From contig NZ_PKQP01000010.1 of the NCBI RefSeq assembly GCF_002887735.1, positions 1-64,000 on the forward strand: DNA of 64,000 nt, given 5' to 3'. The stretch is from Stenotrophomonas bentonitica (GTDB lineage Bacteria > Pseudomonadota > Gammaproteobacteria > Xanthomonadales > Xanthomonadaceae). The notes beneath the pieces are model-generated. The model saw only the letters and a list, made by a program, of their open reading frames with translations. It did no database searches and had not been told where the DNA came from. Both the position numbers and the translations under genes were made by a program. Numbering within the stretch: the first letter of the stretch is position 1; every line of letters starts with the position of its first letter. This document shows positions 26,506 to 36,056 of this stretch, one piece after another.

Positions 26506-28935
26506 TTACCCTCGGTCCAAGGTCTCACCGCCCTGGGCGGGGCTCTCGTCCTGCAGGGAGGCCCGGATCGAGCGGGCCAGATCGGTGCGGGTGAACGGTT
26601 TGGCGAGCAGCGCGATGGTCCGACCGACCGTGCCGCTTGCGTCGATATCGCGCGGATAGCCCGAGGTGAACAGGACCCGCAACCCCGGTTTCCGGCCGAT
26701 CGCCTGCTTGGCCAGTGCCCAGCCGGACATGCCCGGCATCACGATGTCCGAAAACAGCAGGTCCACGCTCACGTCCGGCCGCTCCAGCAGGCGCAGGGCG
26801 GAGGGTCCGTCATGCGCTTCGAGCACGCGGTAGCCCAGCTGGCGCAGGGTATCCACGGTGTAGGCACGGACATCGTCATTGTCCTCGGCCACCAGCACCG
26901 TGGTCTCCTCCTCCACCTCGTAGGCGTTGGCTTCCTGCGCCTCGGCCTGGCGGGTGCCGGGCAGGGCCGAGGCCGAGCGCGGGAACAGCAGGGTGATCGT
27001 GGTGCCGCTGCCTTCGATGGAGTCGAGCAGGACATGGCCACCGGACTGCTTGGCGAAACCGTACACCATCGACAGGCCCAGCCCGGTGCCGCGGCCGACC
27101 TCCTTGGTGGTGAAGAACGGTTCGAACACCCGGCCCATCACCTCGGCGGACATGCCCTGGCCGCTGTCGCGCACCCGGATCATGGCGTATTGGCCGGGCG
27201 GCACATCCGGGTGCTGCGCTGCGTAGTCCTTGTCCAGATGGATGTTGTCGATCTCGATCGTCAGGCGCCCGCCCTCGGGCATGGCGTCGCGGGCATTGAC
27301 CGCCAGGTTGAGGATGGAGGCCTCCAGCTGGTTCGGGTCGATCTCCACGCACCAAACATCCGGGCTGTGCAGCATGTCGATCTGCACCAGCTCGCCCAGT
27401 GAACGCTTGAGCATGTCCTGCATGCCGCGCATTTCTTCGTTCAGGTCCACCGGCATGTTCTTCAGCGGCTGCCGGCGCGAGAACGCCAGCAGGCGCTGGG
27501 TGACGTTGGCTGCGCGCATCACGCCCTTCATCGCGTTGTCCAGCGAGCGCGATGAATTGCCCGCAGCGTCACCCAGGCGGTCGGTCAGCATCTTGGCGTA
27601 TTCGATGTTGCCGGCGATCACGGTCAGGATGTTGTTGAAGTCGTGCGCGATGCCACCGGTCAGCTGGCCGACGGCCTCGATCTTCTGGCTGTGCCGCAGC
27701 GCCTCTTCGGCCTGCCGGCGCGCGGTGGTTTCCACCGCTTCGGAGACGACCGCGGTGATCCGCGCCTGATGATCGAACAGGGGGCGGAAGGAGAAATCGA
27801 AGGTCCGCTTGCCGGTGGGCAGGCGCAGCTCCAGTTCATGGCGGGAAGCGGTACCGGCCGCCGCCTCGAGAATGGCCGTGCAGACCACACCAGGTACCCC
27901 GGGGGTATCGGCGAACCAGGCAGACTCGCAGTAGAGGCTGTCGCGGACGTCTTCCTTGTCGGCGAGGATGGCCGCCAGCGACGCCGAATTGGTGTCGATG
28001 ATGTGGCCATCCAGGGTCAGCAGGTTCTGGTGCTGGAAGCTGGATTCGAACAGCGCCTGCAGCCGGCTTTCACTGCGGTGCAGCGCCGAGGTCCGCTCGT
28101 CGACCTGGCGTTCCAGGGATTCGTTGTTGGCCCTGAGCTGCGCCTGCGCGTGCTTGAGCTCGCTGATGTCGCGCGCCATCGCGTAATAGCCGAGCACCGC
28201 GCCGTCCGGCGCCAGCTCGGGTACGCAGTCCACCTGCGCGTGGCGGGGCGTGCCATCGCTGCGCAGCGAGAGCAGGTCGAAGCTCACCTTCTCACCGAGC
28301 AGGACCCGGTCCAGGTGCTGCTGGATGCTGTTGAAGGTGTCCTCGCCGATCACCTCGCGGGTGTGCCGGCCGATCAGGCTCTCCGGCGTACGGCCGTGCC
28401 ACTCGACATAGGCGTTGTTGGCGAAGCGGTAGCGATGGTCGTGACCGAAGTAGGCGATCAGCGCCGGCAGCGAATCGGTGATCAGCCTCAGCCGCTGGTG
28501 GCTCTCATGCAGCTCGGCCTCCACGCGCTGCAGCCGGCGGCGCTCCTGCGCTTCGCCGATGGCCCTGAGCACGGCATCGGGCAGGCGCTGCAGGCGTGAC
28601 TTGACCACGTAATCGCGTGCACCGCGCTTGAGCGCCTGCACCGCGAGTTCTTCGGTGAGCGTGCCGGAGACGAAGATGAAGGGAATCTGGGGGGCGATCT
28701 CGCTGGCCAGGGCGAGCGCGGCGTCACCATCGAAGCCCGGCAGGACGTGGTCGGCCAGGATCACATCGAACGGCGTCGTGGTCAGGGCATCGAGCATGCC
28801 CTGGTGCGACCAGGTGCGCTCGGCGGTGAACGGCACCCCGGCGCGCTTGAGCTGCGCGGTGATCAGTTCTGCATCAAGTGCACTGTCTTCGACCATCAGG
28901 ATCCTGATGGTCTTTGCTGTGGCGGCCTCAGCCAT
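26506..28935 (-). CDS. Hybrid histidine kinase REC-PAS-PAS-HisKA-HATPase-REC
   Basis: 809 residues from ATG 28935. An N-terminal receiver (RILMVEDSALDAELI, Asp in VILADHVLPGFDG) is followed by a PAS domain at about 155-275 (ITDSLPALIAYFGHDHRYRF), a coiled coil, a second PAS (LFESSFQHQNLLTLDGHIID), then H-box QLTGGIAHDFNNILTVI, HATPase ([22 protein letters not shown]) and a terminal receiver (VDLLFSDIVMPGMSG). There are no membrane segments, so it is cytosolic. It overlaps the Rcp1-like receiver gene by eight bases and is downstream of the bacteriophytochrome, suggesting a light-fed phosphorelay through its N-terminal receiver. Confidence 0.94.
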   Translation of the reverse strand: MAEAATAKTIRILMVEDSALDAELITAQLKRAGVPFTAERTWSHQGMLDALTTTPFDVILADHVLPGFDGDAALALASEIAPQIPFIFVSGTLTEELAVQALKRGARDYVVKSRLQRLPDAVLRAIGEAQERRRLQRVEAELHESHQRLRLITDSLPALIAYFGHDHRYRFANNAYVEWHGRTPESLIGRHTREVIGEDTFNSIQQHLDRVLLGEKVSFDLLSLRSDGTPRHAQVDCVPELAPDGAVLGYYAMARDISELKHAQAQLRANNESLERQVDERTSALHRSESRLQALFESSFQHQNLLTLDGHIIDTNSASLAAILADKEDVRDSLYCESAWFADTPGVPGVVCTAILEAAAGTASRHELELRLPTGKRTFDFSFRPLFDHQARITAVVSEAVETTARRQAEEALRHSQKIEAVGQLTGGIAHDFNNILTVIAGNIEYAKMLTDRLGDAAGNSSRSLDNAMKGVMRAANVTQRLLAFSRRQPLKNMPVDLNEEMRGMQDMLKRSLGELVQIDMLHSPDVWCVEIDPNQLEASILNLAVNARDAMPEGGRLTIEIDNIHLDKDYAAQHPDVPPGQYAMIRVRDSGQGMSAEVMGRVFEPFFTTKEVGRGTGLGLSMVYGFAKQSGGHVLLDSIEGSGTTITLLFPRSASALPGTRQAEAQEANAYEVEEETTVLVAEDNDDVRAYTVDTLRQLGYRVLEAHDGPSALRLLERPDVSVDLLFSDIVMPGMSGWALAKQAIGRKPGLRVLFTSGYPRDIDASGTVGRTIALLAKPFTRTDLARSIRASLQDESPAQGGETLDRG

Positions 28936-29401
28936 CGTGTCTACTCTTCCCGCCGAACAGCGTGCCGTGCGGTGGCGGCTGGTTGGTGATGCCCCAGAAC
29001 ATGCCCAGGCCCTGGATCGCTTCAAGGAATTCCTTGAAGTCCACCGGCTTGACCACGAACGCGTTGACGCCCAGCTCGTAGCTGCGGATCAGGTCCTGCT
29101 CTTCGCGCGAGGAGGTCAGCATCACCACCGGGGTGCTGCTGAGGGCACGGTCGGTACGGATTTCCTTGAGCACTTCCAGGCCGTTGAGCTTGGGCAGCTT
29201 CAGGTCCAGCAGCACGACCACCGGGCCGCCATGCATGGCCCCTTCATAACGCCCCTGGCAGCGGAGATACTCCAGCGCTTCCACGCCGTCGCGCACATGG
29301 GTCACGTCATTGAGCAACTGGCAGCGGGCGAGCGCGGCCATGGTCAATTCAGCGTCTTTCGGGTTGTCTTCTACGAGCAGGATCGGTCGCAGATCTCTCA
29401 T
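28928..29401 (-). CDS. Rcp1-type response regulator of the phytochrome operon
   Basis: 157 residues. A single receiver of the extended Rcp1 class: PILLVEDNPKDAELT, an insert with RCQGRY, phosphoacceptor Asp in VVLLDLKLPKLNGLEVL, Thr in VVMLTSS and Lys in AFVVKPVDFKEF. Receivers of this class are the usual partners of phytochrome kinases. Its start overlaps the bphP stop by four bases (29398-29401) and its stop overlaps the next gene by eight, so the three are translationally coupled. The C-terminal tail (KSRHDG) carries no output domain. Confidence 0.93.
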   Translation of the reverse strand: MRDLRPILLVEDNPKDAELTMAALARCQLLNDVTHVRDGVEALEYLRCQGRYEGAMHGGPVVVLLDLKLPKLNGLEVLKEIRTDRALSSTPVVMLTSSREEQDLIRSYELGVNAFVVKPVDFKEFLEAIQGLGMFWGITNQPPPHGTLFGGKSRHDG

Positions 29402-31635
29402 AGGTGGTCTCCAGTAACAAAGGGAATGGTGAAATAGAATGTCGCGCCGGCGCCGACCTGACCTTTCGCCCAGGTCCGGCCGCCATGGCGGGTGATGATG
29501 CGGTGCACGTTGGCCAGACCGATACCGGTGCCTTCGTACTCATCGACGTGATGCAGCCGCTGGAACACGCCGAACAGCTTGTCCACGTAGCGCATGTCGA
29601 AACCACAGCCGTTGTCCTTCACGAAGAAGACGTCCTCCGTGTCGTTGCGTTCATGCCCGACCTCGATGCGTGGCTCGGGCGTGTCGCGGGTGAACTTGAT
29701 CGCGTTGGCCAGCAGGTTCTGCCAGACCAGCCGCAGCATGCCGGGGTCGGCCTGCACCTTGGGCAGCCCCGCGATCTGCCAGTCGATGGCGCGCCCGGCG
29801 TACTCCATGTCGAGTTTGTGGCGCACGTCTTCCACCAGGGCGGTCATGTCCATCGCGATCTGGCCCATCGTCGAGCGGCCCATCTGCGAGAAGCTGAGCA
29901 GGTCATCGACCAGGGTCCCAGCCGATTTTGCCGACTCCACGATGGTGTCGAGAAATCTCTTTTCTGAATCGTTCAATCTTTCGCCGGCCGAGGACCACAG
30001 CAGTTCCGAGTAACCGACGATGTGCCGGAACGGGGCGCGCAGGTCATGGCTCACCGAATAGGAAAACGCTTCGAGTTCCTTGTTGCTGCGCAACAGCTGC
30101 TCGTTCAATGCCGCCATCTCTTCGGCCTTGCGCAGCACGATATCCACGATGGCCGTGCGCAGTTCCAGCGCAGCATCGCGGTCCACGTCGTTCCAGGGCA
30201 GCGACTGCTGGCGCACGGTCTGCTTCCAGCCCTCGAAGGAGGTGCGCGGCGACAGGGGCTGTCCGGTCTCTTCCTTGCGCGGGTCGCCGCCCCAGCGCAC
30301 GGTGCGGACCACTTCGGGACGGAACCAGATCACGAAGCTGTCGTGGATCTGCGAGATCGAGATGGCCAGCACGCCGCTGGCCACGCCGGCGAAGGCTTCG
30401 GCCTCCTTCCAGTCCAGCGGCAGGGTGTCGGTACAGAAGATGTCGCCCTCGATCTGTTGCGCGGTCAGCCATTGCACCAGCTGCATCACGTGGCGCTGGC
30501 CGGGGCACTGGCCATGCAGGATGCACTCGCCACGGTGCACGATCGCCGCGCCGGTGGACTGGGTGAGCGCCAGCAGGCTCTGCTGGTCGCGGCCGAGTGC
30601 GGCCATGAAGTCGGTGTCACCGGCCATCCGCCCGAGCAGCCGGACCTGGATCGCGCGGCGCGCGATGCGCTCTTCGACCAGTACCGCGCGCTGTTTCACC
30701 GCGATCTGCAGCGACAGGATCTGACCGATGAACTCGCAGGCCGTACGCACGTGGTAGGGCACCCGGCGGGCGACCTGGTTGTGGCAGGAAATCAGGCCCC
30801 ACAGCTCGCCTTCGGACAGCACCGAGACCGACATCGAGGCGCCCGTGCCCATGTTGCGCATGTACTGCAGGTGCACCGGGGAGACGCTGCGCAGCATGGC
30901 CGGGCCCAGATCGATGGGCGCCGCATCGGCGAGGGCCGGTACGCGCACCAGCGGCACGGGGGTGTAATGGCTGTCGGCGATCAGGCGGACGCGGTTCTGC
31001 CGGTACAGATCGCGCGCCTGGGCGGGGATGTCCGATTCCGGGAAGCGCAGGTCGAGGTAGGAGGGCAGCACGTCGTTGCGGTCCTCGGCCACCACCGCGC
31101 CGTTCCAGTCCTTGTCGAACTGGTAGATCATCGTGCGGTCGAAGCCGGTCAGCTCGCGGATATGCGTGGCAGCGAGTTCGCACAATGCCTGGGTCGTCGG
31201 CGCGTGCTCGATGGCGGCCATGAAGCGGCGGATCGAGGGATACAGGTCCTCCAGCGAGCCCGGTTCGCCCGGCACCGGGGCCTCCAGCTCGATGATGACG
31301 TCATCACCGATCCGGTGGGCCACGGTGTGGTGGTTGCCCGCCGTACCCACCGGGTGCGCGCCCAGGAAATGCGAGGCACCCTTCTGCAATGCCTCCAGCA
31401 CCGGCCTGCATGGCGCCAGAGTGCCGGCCAGCACCTGATCCAGCGGCTGGCCCAGCGGATCGCCAAGCGCCTCCAGCAGGCCCGGCTCGGCCATCGCGCG
31501 GGCGTTGACCGTCAATGTCGTGTGATCGAGGACCAGGATCAATCCGTACGGCTGGATGGCACCGGGGGTACGGATCGGCTCACGCGCGCAGCTGGACAGA
31601 TCCAAGGCGCTTGCGCCGGAATTCCTCGAGGACAT
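29398..31635 (-). CDS. bphP: Bacteriophytochrome histidine kinase
   Basis: 745 residues in PAS-GAF-PHY-HisKA-HATPase order. Cys16 near the N-terminus (LDLSSCAREP, then GAIQPYG) is the biliverdin attachment site of bacteriophytochromes. The GAF domain has PESDIP with D202 and chromophore-pocket H255 (SPVHLQYMRNMG) and H285 (LISCHN). The PHY tongue has PRTSF at 463-467. The kinase has H530 in FSYSVSHDLRAP and GTGIGLANVHRI. All photosensory residues are present, so it should be a red/far-red switching kinase. AGGAG precedes ATG 31635. No haem oxygenase gene (biliverdin source) is next to it or anywhere in the window. The gene is 176 bases after the TonB receptor and heads the receiver/hybrid kinase operon. 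Confidence 0.95.
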   Translation of the reverse strand: MSSRNSGASALDLSSCAREPIRTPGAIQPYGLILVLDHTTLTVNARAMAEPGLLEALGDPLGQPLDQVLAGTLAPCRPVLEALQKGASHFLGAHPVGTAGNHHTVAHRIGDDVIIELEAPVPGEPGSLEDLYPSIRRFMAAIEHAPTTQALCELAATHIRELTGFDRTMIYQFDKDWNGAVVAEDRNDVLPSYLDLRFPESDIPAQARDLYRQNRVRLIADSHYTPVPLVRVPALADAAPIDLGPAMLRSVSPVHLQYMRNMGTGASMSVSVLSEGELWGLISCHNQVARRVPYHVRTACEFIGQILSLQIAVKQRAVLVEERIARRAIQVRLLGRMAGDTDFMAALGRDQQSLLALTQSTGAAIVHRGECILHGQCPGQRHVMQLVQWLTAQQIEGDIFCTDTLPLDWKEAEAFAGVASGVLAISISQIHDSFVIWFRPEVVRTVRWGGDPRKEETGQPLSPRTSFEGWKQTVRQQSLPWNDVDRDAALELRTAIVDIVLRKAEEMAALNEQLLRSNKELEAFSYSVSHDLRAPFRHIVGYSELLWSSAGERLNDSEKRFLDTIVESAKSAGTLVDDLLSFSQMGRSTMGQIAMDMTALVEDVRHKLDMEYAGRAIDWQIAGLPKVQADPGMLRLVWQNLLANAIKFTRDTPEPRIEVGHERNDTEDVFFVKDNGCGFDMRYVDKLFGVFQRLHHVDEYEGTGIGLANVHRIITRHGGRTWAKGQVGAGATFYFTIPFVTGDHL

Positions 31636-31811
31636 TCATTGACTCCTGATCTTTACCAGTACTGGCCACCGCACGAATGGCACGGCTGCGCCTGGTTGTC
31701 AGGAGCACACACCGTCACCTGCGACGCGGCGTGCCACAGTTCCCTTATTTTTGCATAGGCGGGCGCCCGGATCTGTGAGGATGCGACGGTGTTCCTTGCG
31801 CTGCGCGCGGA

Positions 31812-34370
31812 TCAGTCCCAGCGGTAACGGAGGGTGGCTGACCACAGCCCCCCCGAGCCATCGACCGGTCCGCCATTGGCATACCGGTAGTATTCGTTCG
31901 CGGCAAGCAGCGGCTCGGGCAGTCTGGTGACTTTGCGGTCGAACACGTTGTTGGCGTTCAGCGCCACGTCCCAGCCGCCGGGCAGGGTGGCCCCCAGCTG
32001 CAGATCGGTGATCCAGAGGCCGCCGATGTCATAGGCGATCTCGGCCTGGCCGGCATACGGCCCACTGCTGGCCACCGTGGTCGGCGAACCATAGCGTTGG
32101 ATGTCGCCATAGCGGCTCTGGCGCAGGCCGACCCGGTAGCGGCCCAGGCTCCAGTCCAGACCCAGCACCTGCCGGGACTGGGGCGCCTTGTAGAGCAGCT
32201 CGTTCTGCGATCCGGTGCTGAACACCGGCACATTGAAGGCGGCGAGCACGGCGGGGGTGGGGGCCAGGCCGGTGATCCTGGCGCGGTTATGGCTGCTGGC
32301 CAGGGTCCAGCGCAGGGTGCCGCCGCGGCCCAGATCGACGCGGCCTTCGAGCGTGGCCTCCACGCCATCGGTGCGGGTATCGGCGGCATTGATGAAGTAG
32401 CGCACCCCATCCTGTGCGCCGAGTCCCACCGAGGTGACCAGCACGCCGGAGCCGGGATACAGCCCCTCGCGGAAGGTCGTGGACAGGGCGATCCGGTCAT
32501 CCACATCGATGCGGTAGGCATCCACCGTCAGCGATGCGCCCTGCCATGGCTCGGCCACGATGCCCAGGCTGAGGCTTCGCGAGGTTTCCGGGCGCAGCGG
32601 CTGCGCGCCCAGTGCGATGGCCTGCGGCGAACCGGCCTGCAGGATGTGGTCGGTGTAGAAATTGCCGTTGGAGGTGTTGCGGTACGCCTGCGCGGCCAGG
32701 GACGGCGCCTGGAAACCGTTGCTGATCGTGCCGCGCAGGGCGAGCCGGGGATGCAGCGCGAAACGGGTGGAGAGGCGGCCGGTGGTTTCGCTGCCGAAAT
32801 CCGAGTAACGCTCATGCCGGCCGGCCAGGTCCACGCGCCAGCGCGCGCCCAGGTCGGCTGCGACGCCGAGGTACAGCGCGCCGCTGTTGCGGCTGACATC
32901 GACCGCGTCCTCGGGCCGGTAACCGGGCAGCGCCTGCGAGCCGCCCAGGCCGATCCCCAGCACGGTGCCCGCGTAGGGGCCGTCCAGCACCCGCTGCCCG
33001 CCATGGGTGTAGGACTGCACGTCGCCCGCGCCGATCCGGTAGCGCTCGTCGCGATACTCCGCCCCTGCACTGAGTTCCAGTGGCGCGGCCAGCCACGCCG
33101 TCTGCAGCTGGCGGCGTAGATCCAGGTTATGGGTCCAGGCGCTGTAGCGCAGGTCGCCGATGTAGAAATCGGTCTGGCTGTCCAGGCCGTAGGTGGGGTT
33201 GATGCTGTTGTGCAGGTTGATATCCATCGCATCGCGCCCGTAGCCGCTGCTCAAGTCCCAGTCCCACTCGCCGAACTGGCCGCGTACCCCCAGCGTGAGC
33301 GCGCCGTCGTTCTCGTCGATGTGCTCGGTCGGTGCAAAGCCATCCGGATCGATCGCGCGTACTACCTCATTGCGCAGCGGTTGGCGGAAGTTCTGCGGTG
33401 CCCAGGCATCACGCTGGGCCAGGGTCAGCAGCCCGTAGGCCTCCACCGTCGCGGCGAGGGGAATACTGGCATTGGCCGTGGCGGTCTTCGTGCGGAACGC
33501 GCGGATGCCCCGGTTGCGCCAGGCATTGTTGTCGCGCGTGGCCTCGCGCGGATCCGGCGTCGCGCCGGGTGGCAGCGTCGGGTTGCTGGCCTGGTTGCCG
33601 CCGGGGCGGATCGCATTGCCGGCCGCGTTGCGCGGAAAGTAGTACAGGAATGTATCGCGTGCGGGGCTGGTGTAGTTGGTGGCTTCCTGGTCGTCCAGCT
33701 GCGCCGCCAGGTGCAGATAGCCGCCGTCGTCCAGGCCGAACCCGGCATCGGCCTGCACCACGCGCGCGCGGCCATCGCCGGCGAAGTAGGTGCCATCGCG
33801 GTAGGAGACGTTGCCGCCGCGGGCAGCCTTTTGGGTGACGATGTTGATGACCCCGGCGATGGCGTCCGAACCGTAGATCGCCGAGGCGCCATCGCGCAGC
33901 ACTTCGATGCGTTCGATCGCACCGGTGGGGATCAGGGCGAGATCGGCGGGCGCGGCGCCACCGAAGCCACCCGCGCCCAGCAGCGCGGTGGCGTGGCGGC
34001 GCTTGCCGTCCACCAGTACCAGCACGTGGCTGGCATTGAGGCCGCGCAGCTGCCCGGCACGCACCATGCTGTTCAGATCCCCGGTCTCCAGCGGCAGGTT
34101 GAAGCTGGGCACGGTGGTGTTGAGCACATCCAGCAGGCTGGTTGCGTTGGCGGCGCGGATGTCCTCGGCTGAGAGGACATCGATCGGCGCCGCGCTTTCG
34201 CGCACGGTGCGGCCCTGTGCACGGGTGCCGGTCACGGTGACCGTATCCAAGGTGGCGGTGCTCACGCTGGTGGCGACCTCCACCTCGGCTGCGCCGTATG
34301 CGGCGAGGGGCAGGGACAACGCGGACAGGACGGCGACAACCAACGGCAGGCGATGGTGCGTGGACAGCAT
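31812..34370 (-). CDS. TonB-dependent outer-membrane receptor
   Basis: 852 residues from ATG 34370. Signal peptide to about residue 27, TonB box region (DTVTVTGTRAQG), plug with ESAAPIDVLSAEDI, LRGLNASHVLVLVDGKRRH and VLRDGASAIYGSDAIAGVIN, then a beta barrel ending in SATLRYRWD. The VDGKRRH motif marks a plug of the large carbohydrate/unknown-substrate group and not a siderophore receptor. The ligand is unknown. No Fur-like site was seen upstream. The gene is the last of a same-strand cluster with TlpA-like, peroxidase, DsbD-alpha-like and YceI genes, and probably imports a ligand connected with that redox unit. Confidence 0.92.
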   Translation of the reverse strand: MLSTHHRLPLVVAVLSALSLPLAAYGAAEVEVATSVSTATLDTVTVTGTRAQGRTVRESAAPIDVLSAEDIRAANATSLLDVLNTTVPSFNLPLETGDLNSMVRAGQLRGLNASHVLVLVDGKRRHATALLGAGGFGGAAPADLALIPTGAIERIEVLRDGASAIYGSDAIAGVINIVTQKAARGGNVSYRDGTYFAGDGRARVVQADAGFGLDDGGYLHLAAQLDDQEATNYTSPARDTFLYYFPRNAAGNAIRPGGNQASNPTLPPGATPDPREATRDNNAWRNRGIRAFRTKTATANASIPLAATVEAYGLLTLAQRDAWAPQNFRQPLRNEVVRAIDPDGFAPTEHIDENDGALTLGVRGQFGEWDWDLSSGYGRDAMDINLHNSINPTYGLDSQTDFYIGDLRYSAWTHNLDLRRQLQTAWLAAPLELSAGAEYRDERYRIGAGDVQSYTHGGQRVLDGPYAGTVLGIGLGGSQALPGYRPEDAVDVSRNSGALYLGVAADLGARWRVDLAGRHERYSDFGSETTGRLSTRFALHPRLALRGTISNGFQAPSLAAQAYRNTSNGNFYTDHILQAGSPQAIALGAQPLRPETSRSLSLGIVAEPWQGASLTVDAYRIDVDDRIALSTTFREGLYPGSGVLVTSVGLGAQDGVRYFINAADTRTDGVEATLEGRVDLGRGGTLRWTLASSHNRARITGLAPTPAVLAAFNVPVFSTGSQNELLYKAPQSRQVLGLDWSLGRYRVGLRQSRYGDIQRYGSPTTVASSGPYAGQAEIAYDIGGLWITDLQLGATLPGGWDVALNANNVFDRKVTRLPEPLLAANEYYRYANGGPVDGSGGLWSATLRYRWD

Positions 34371-34507
34371 GGAAGATCCCCAGGAGAAGAAAGGCCGATG
34401 CACAGCGGCATGCGGCGGGCAGGCGAGGGCGGATGGACCGGATCAGCCGGTGGCTGGCGTAACCGTGCAACAGCACTCGGCAGCGGCGGCGCCACGTCCG
34501 GTGCGGG

Positions 34508-35044
34508 TCATGGCGCACCGCCGGCGGCGGCAGCCCAGCGGGCGAGGTCGGCAGGATGCAGCGGGCCGTTGTGGACCTGCAGCACGGTGCCGTGCGCATC
34601 GATCAGCACCGAAAACGGCAGTGTGCCGATGCGGTTGCCGAACGCGGCGGCGGTGCCGGGCGGGCCGTCGCCCTCCACCAGTTGCGGGTAGGTGAGGCGT
34701 AGCTGGTCGCGCAGGGCCTTGGCCGATTCCACATCATCCAGCGCGACACCAACCACGTGCACGCCGTTCGGCCGCGAGGTCTGCGCCTGCGAGAAATCCT
34801 GCAGGTCGGGCAGTTCCTTCAGGCACGGGCCGCACCAGCTGGCCCAGTAGTTGAGCAGCACCGGGCGGCCGCGCCATTGCGCCAGCGACGCCGGGGCACC
34901 CTCGAGATCGGTCCAGTGCAGGGCCGGTGCCGCCTGGCCGGCAGGCGCGGCCGTGGTGGGCGGGGCGGCGAACGATGCCATGGGCAGCGCGATCATCAGC
35001 ACGGTAGCCAGCAGCGCCAGGCGGCGCAAAGCGGAAGAGGTCAT
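34508..35044 (-). CDS. TlpA-like periplasmic thioredoxin
   Basis: 178 residues. An N-terminal signal segment (LLATVLMIALPMASFAA) is followed by a thioredoxin fold with NYWASWCGPCLKELPDL (C71, C74) and the cis-Pro region GTLPFSVLIDAHG. This is a TlpA/ResA-type membrane-anchored or soluble periplasmic thiol oxidoreductase, a family that reduces apocytochrome c or metallochaperone disulfides. ATG 35044 overlaps the peroxidase stop by four bases. Coupling to the di-haem peroxidase suggests it serves haem-attachment Cys pairs or the DsbD-alpha-like protein encoded two genes upstream. Confidence 0.92.
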   Translation of the reverse strand: MTSSALRRLALLATVLMIALPMASFAAPPTTAAPAGQAAPALHWTDLEGAPASLAQWRGRPVLLNYWASWCGPCLKELPDLQDFSQAQTSRPNGVHVVGVALDDVESAKALRDQLRLTYPQLVEGDGPPGTAAAFGNRIGTLPFSVLIDAHGTVLQVHNGPLHPADLARWAAAAGGAP

Positions 35045-36042
35045 GGAGGTGAGGCCGTCGAAGAGGTCGCGCGCGACGCGAAGCGGTCGTCGGTAAGGGT
35101 GTGCAGGAACTGCTCGATGTCGTCGATCTCCGCCTCGGTCAGGTGCAGGGGATCGCGCAGCTGCGCGTCCCGGCCGATCGAATCGGGGATCACTTTGCCG
35201 GGGTCGTCGTAATACACGATCACTTCGCGCAGGCTCTTGAACATCCCGTTGTGCATGTAGGGCGCGGTCAGTGCGACATTGCGCAGGCCCGGCACCTTGA
35301 ACTCGCCTTTCTGCGCCGGATCGCCGGTGATCCCGCCGCGGCCTTCGTCGTTGAACTCGCGGCCGTTGTAGATGCCGATGTTCTTGAAGCGGTCCGAGGT
35401 GAAGTCCTCCCCGGCGTGGCAGCTCACGCACTGGGCCTTGGTGATGAACAGCAGGCGGCCGCGCTTGGCCGCGTCGCTGATCGCATCCTCCTGGCCCAGC
35501 GCGTAGCGGTCGTACGGGCTGTCCACGGTGTTGAGGGTCTTCTGGTAGGCGGCCAGGGCGCGGCCCAGCGTGCGCGCGCTGGGAGCGGCGCTGTAGGCAT
35601 CCTGGAAGCGTGCCACCCACGCAGGATCGGCACGCAGCCGCGCCACCGCGTCATCCACCGGCAGGTCCATCTCCAGCGGGTTGGCGATCGGCGCGAGCGC
35701 CTGTTCCTCCAGGGTCTCGCTGCGGCCATCCCAGAAGAAGCGGGTGCGCCCGGCACTGTTCATCACGCTGGGCGTGTTGCGGGTGCCCAGGCGACCTTCC
35801 ACGCCCAGGCTGAGCGCGCGGTCATCGGCGAAGGCGCGGGCCGGCTGATGGCAGCTGGCGCACGACACCGTGCGGTCACGAGACAGGATGGGATCGAAAA
35901 AGAGCTGTCGGCCCAGCCGGGCGCGCGGGTTGTCGGACAGATCGCCGTCGTAGGTCGGCGCATCGGCGGACAGCACCGGCGCCAGGAACGCGCCGCCGGC
36001 CAGTGCCGCAAGCAGGGAGAGGGACAGGGCAGGGCGTGGCAT
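35041..36042 (-). CDS. Di-haem cytochrome c peroxidase (CcpA/MauG family)
   Basis: 333 residues from ATG 36042 with a signal peptide to about residue 26. It has two CXXCH haem c sites, CASCH (C61, C64, H65) and CVSCH (C205, C208, H209), plus LFFDPILSRD, FFWDGRSETLEEQ and YMHNGMFKSLREVI. These are typical of bacterial cytochrome c peroxidases and MauG-type enzymes. It acts in the periplasm, reducing hydrogen peroxide or oxidising a protein substrate. The presence of a linked TonB receptor and thiol-redox proteins is more like MauG-type modification clusters than a stand-alone peroxidase; this is inference. Its stop overlaps the TlpA-like start. Confidence 0.93.
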   Translation of the reverse strand: MPRPALSLSLLAALAGGAFLAPVLSADAPTYDGDLSDNPRARLGRQLFFDPILSRDRTVSCASCHQPARAFADDRALSLGVEGRLGTRNTPSVMNSAGRTRFFWDGRSETLEEQALAPIANPLEMDLPVDDAVARLRADPAWVARFQDAYSAAPSARTLGRALAAYQKTLNTVDSPYDRYALGQEDAISDAAKRGRLLFITKAQCVSCHAGEDFTSDRFKNIGIYNGREFNDEGRGGITGDPAQKGEFKVPGLRNVALTAPYMHNGMFKSLREVIVYYDDPGKVIPDSIGRDAQLRDPLHLTEAEIDDIEQFLHTLTDDRFASRATSSTASPP

Positions 36043-36056
36043 GGCGGGCGCCGCGC

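Noticed and set aside
31720..31736. Sigma-54-like site (TGGCACG) upstream of bphP
   Set aside because: The GC of the -12 element is one base out of place relative to the GG, which sigma-54 does not tolerate.
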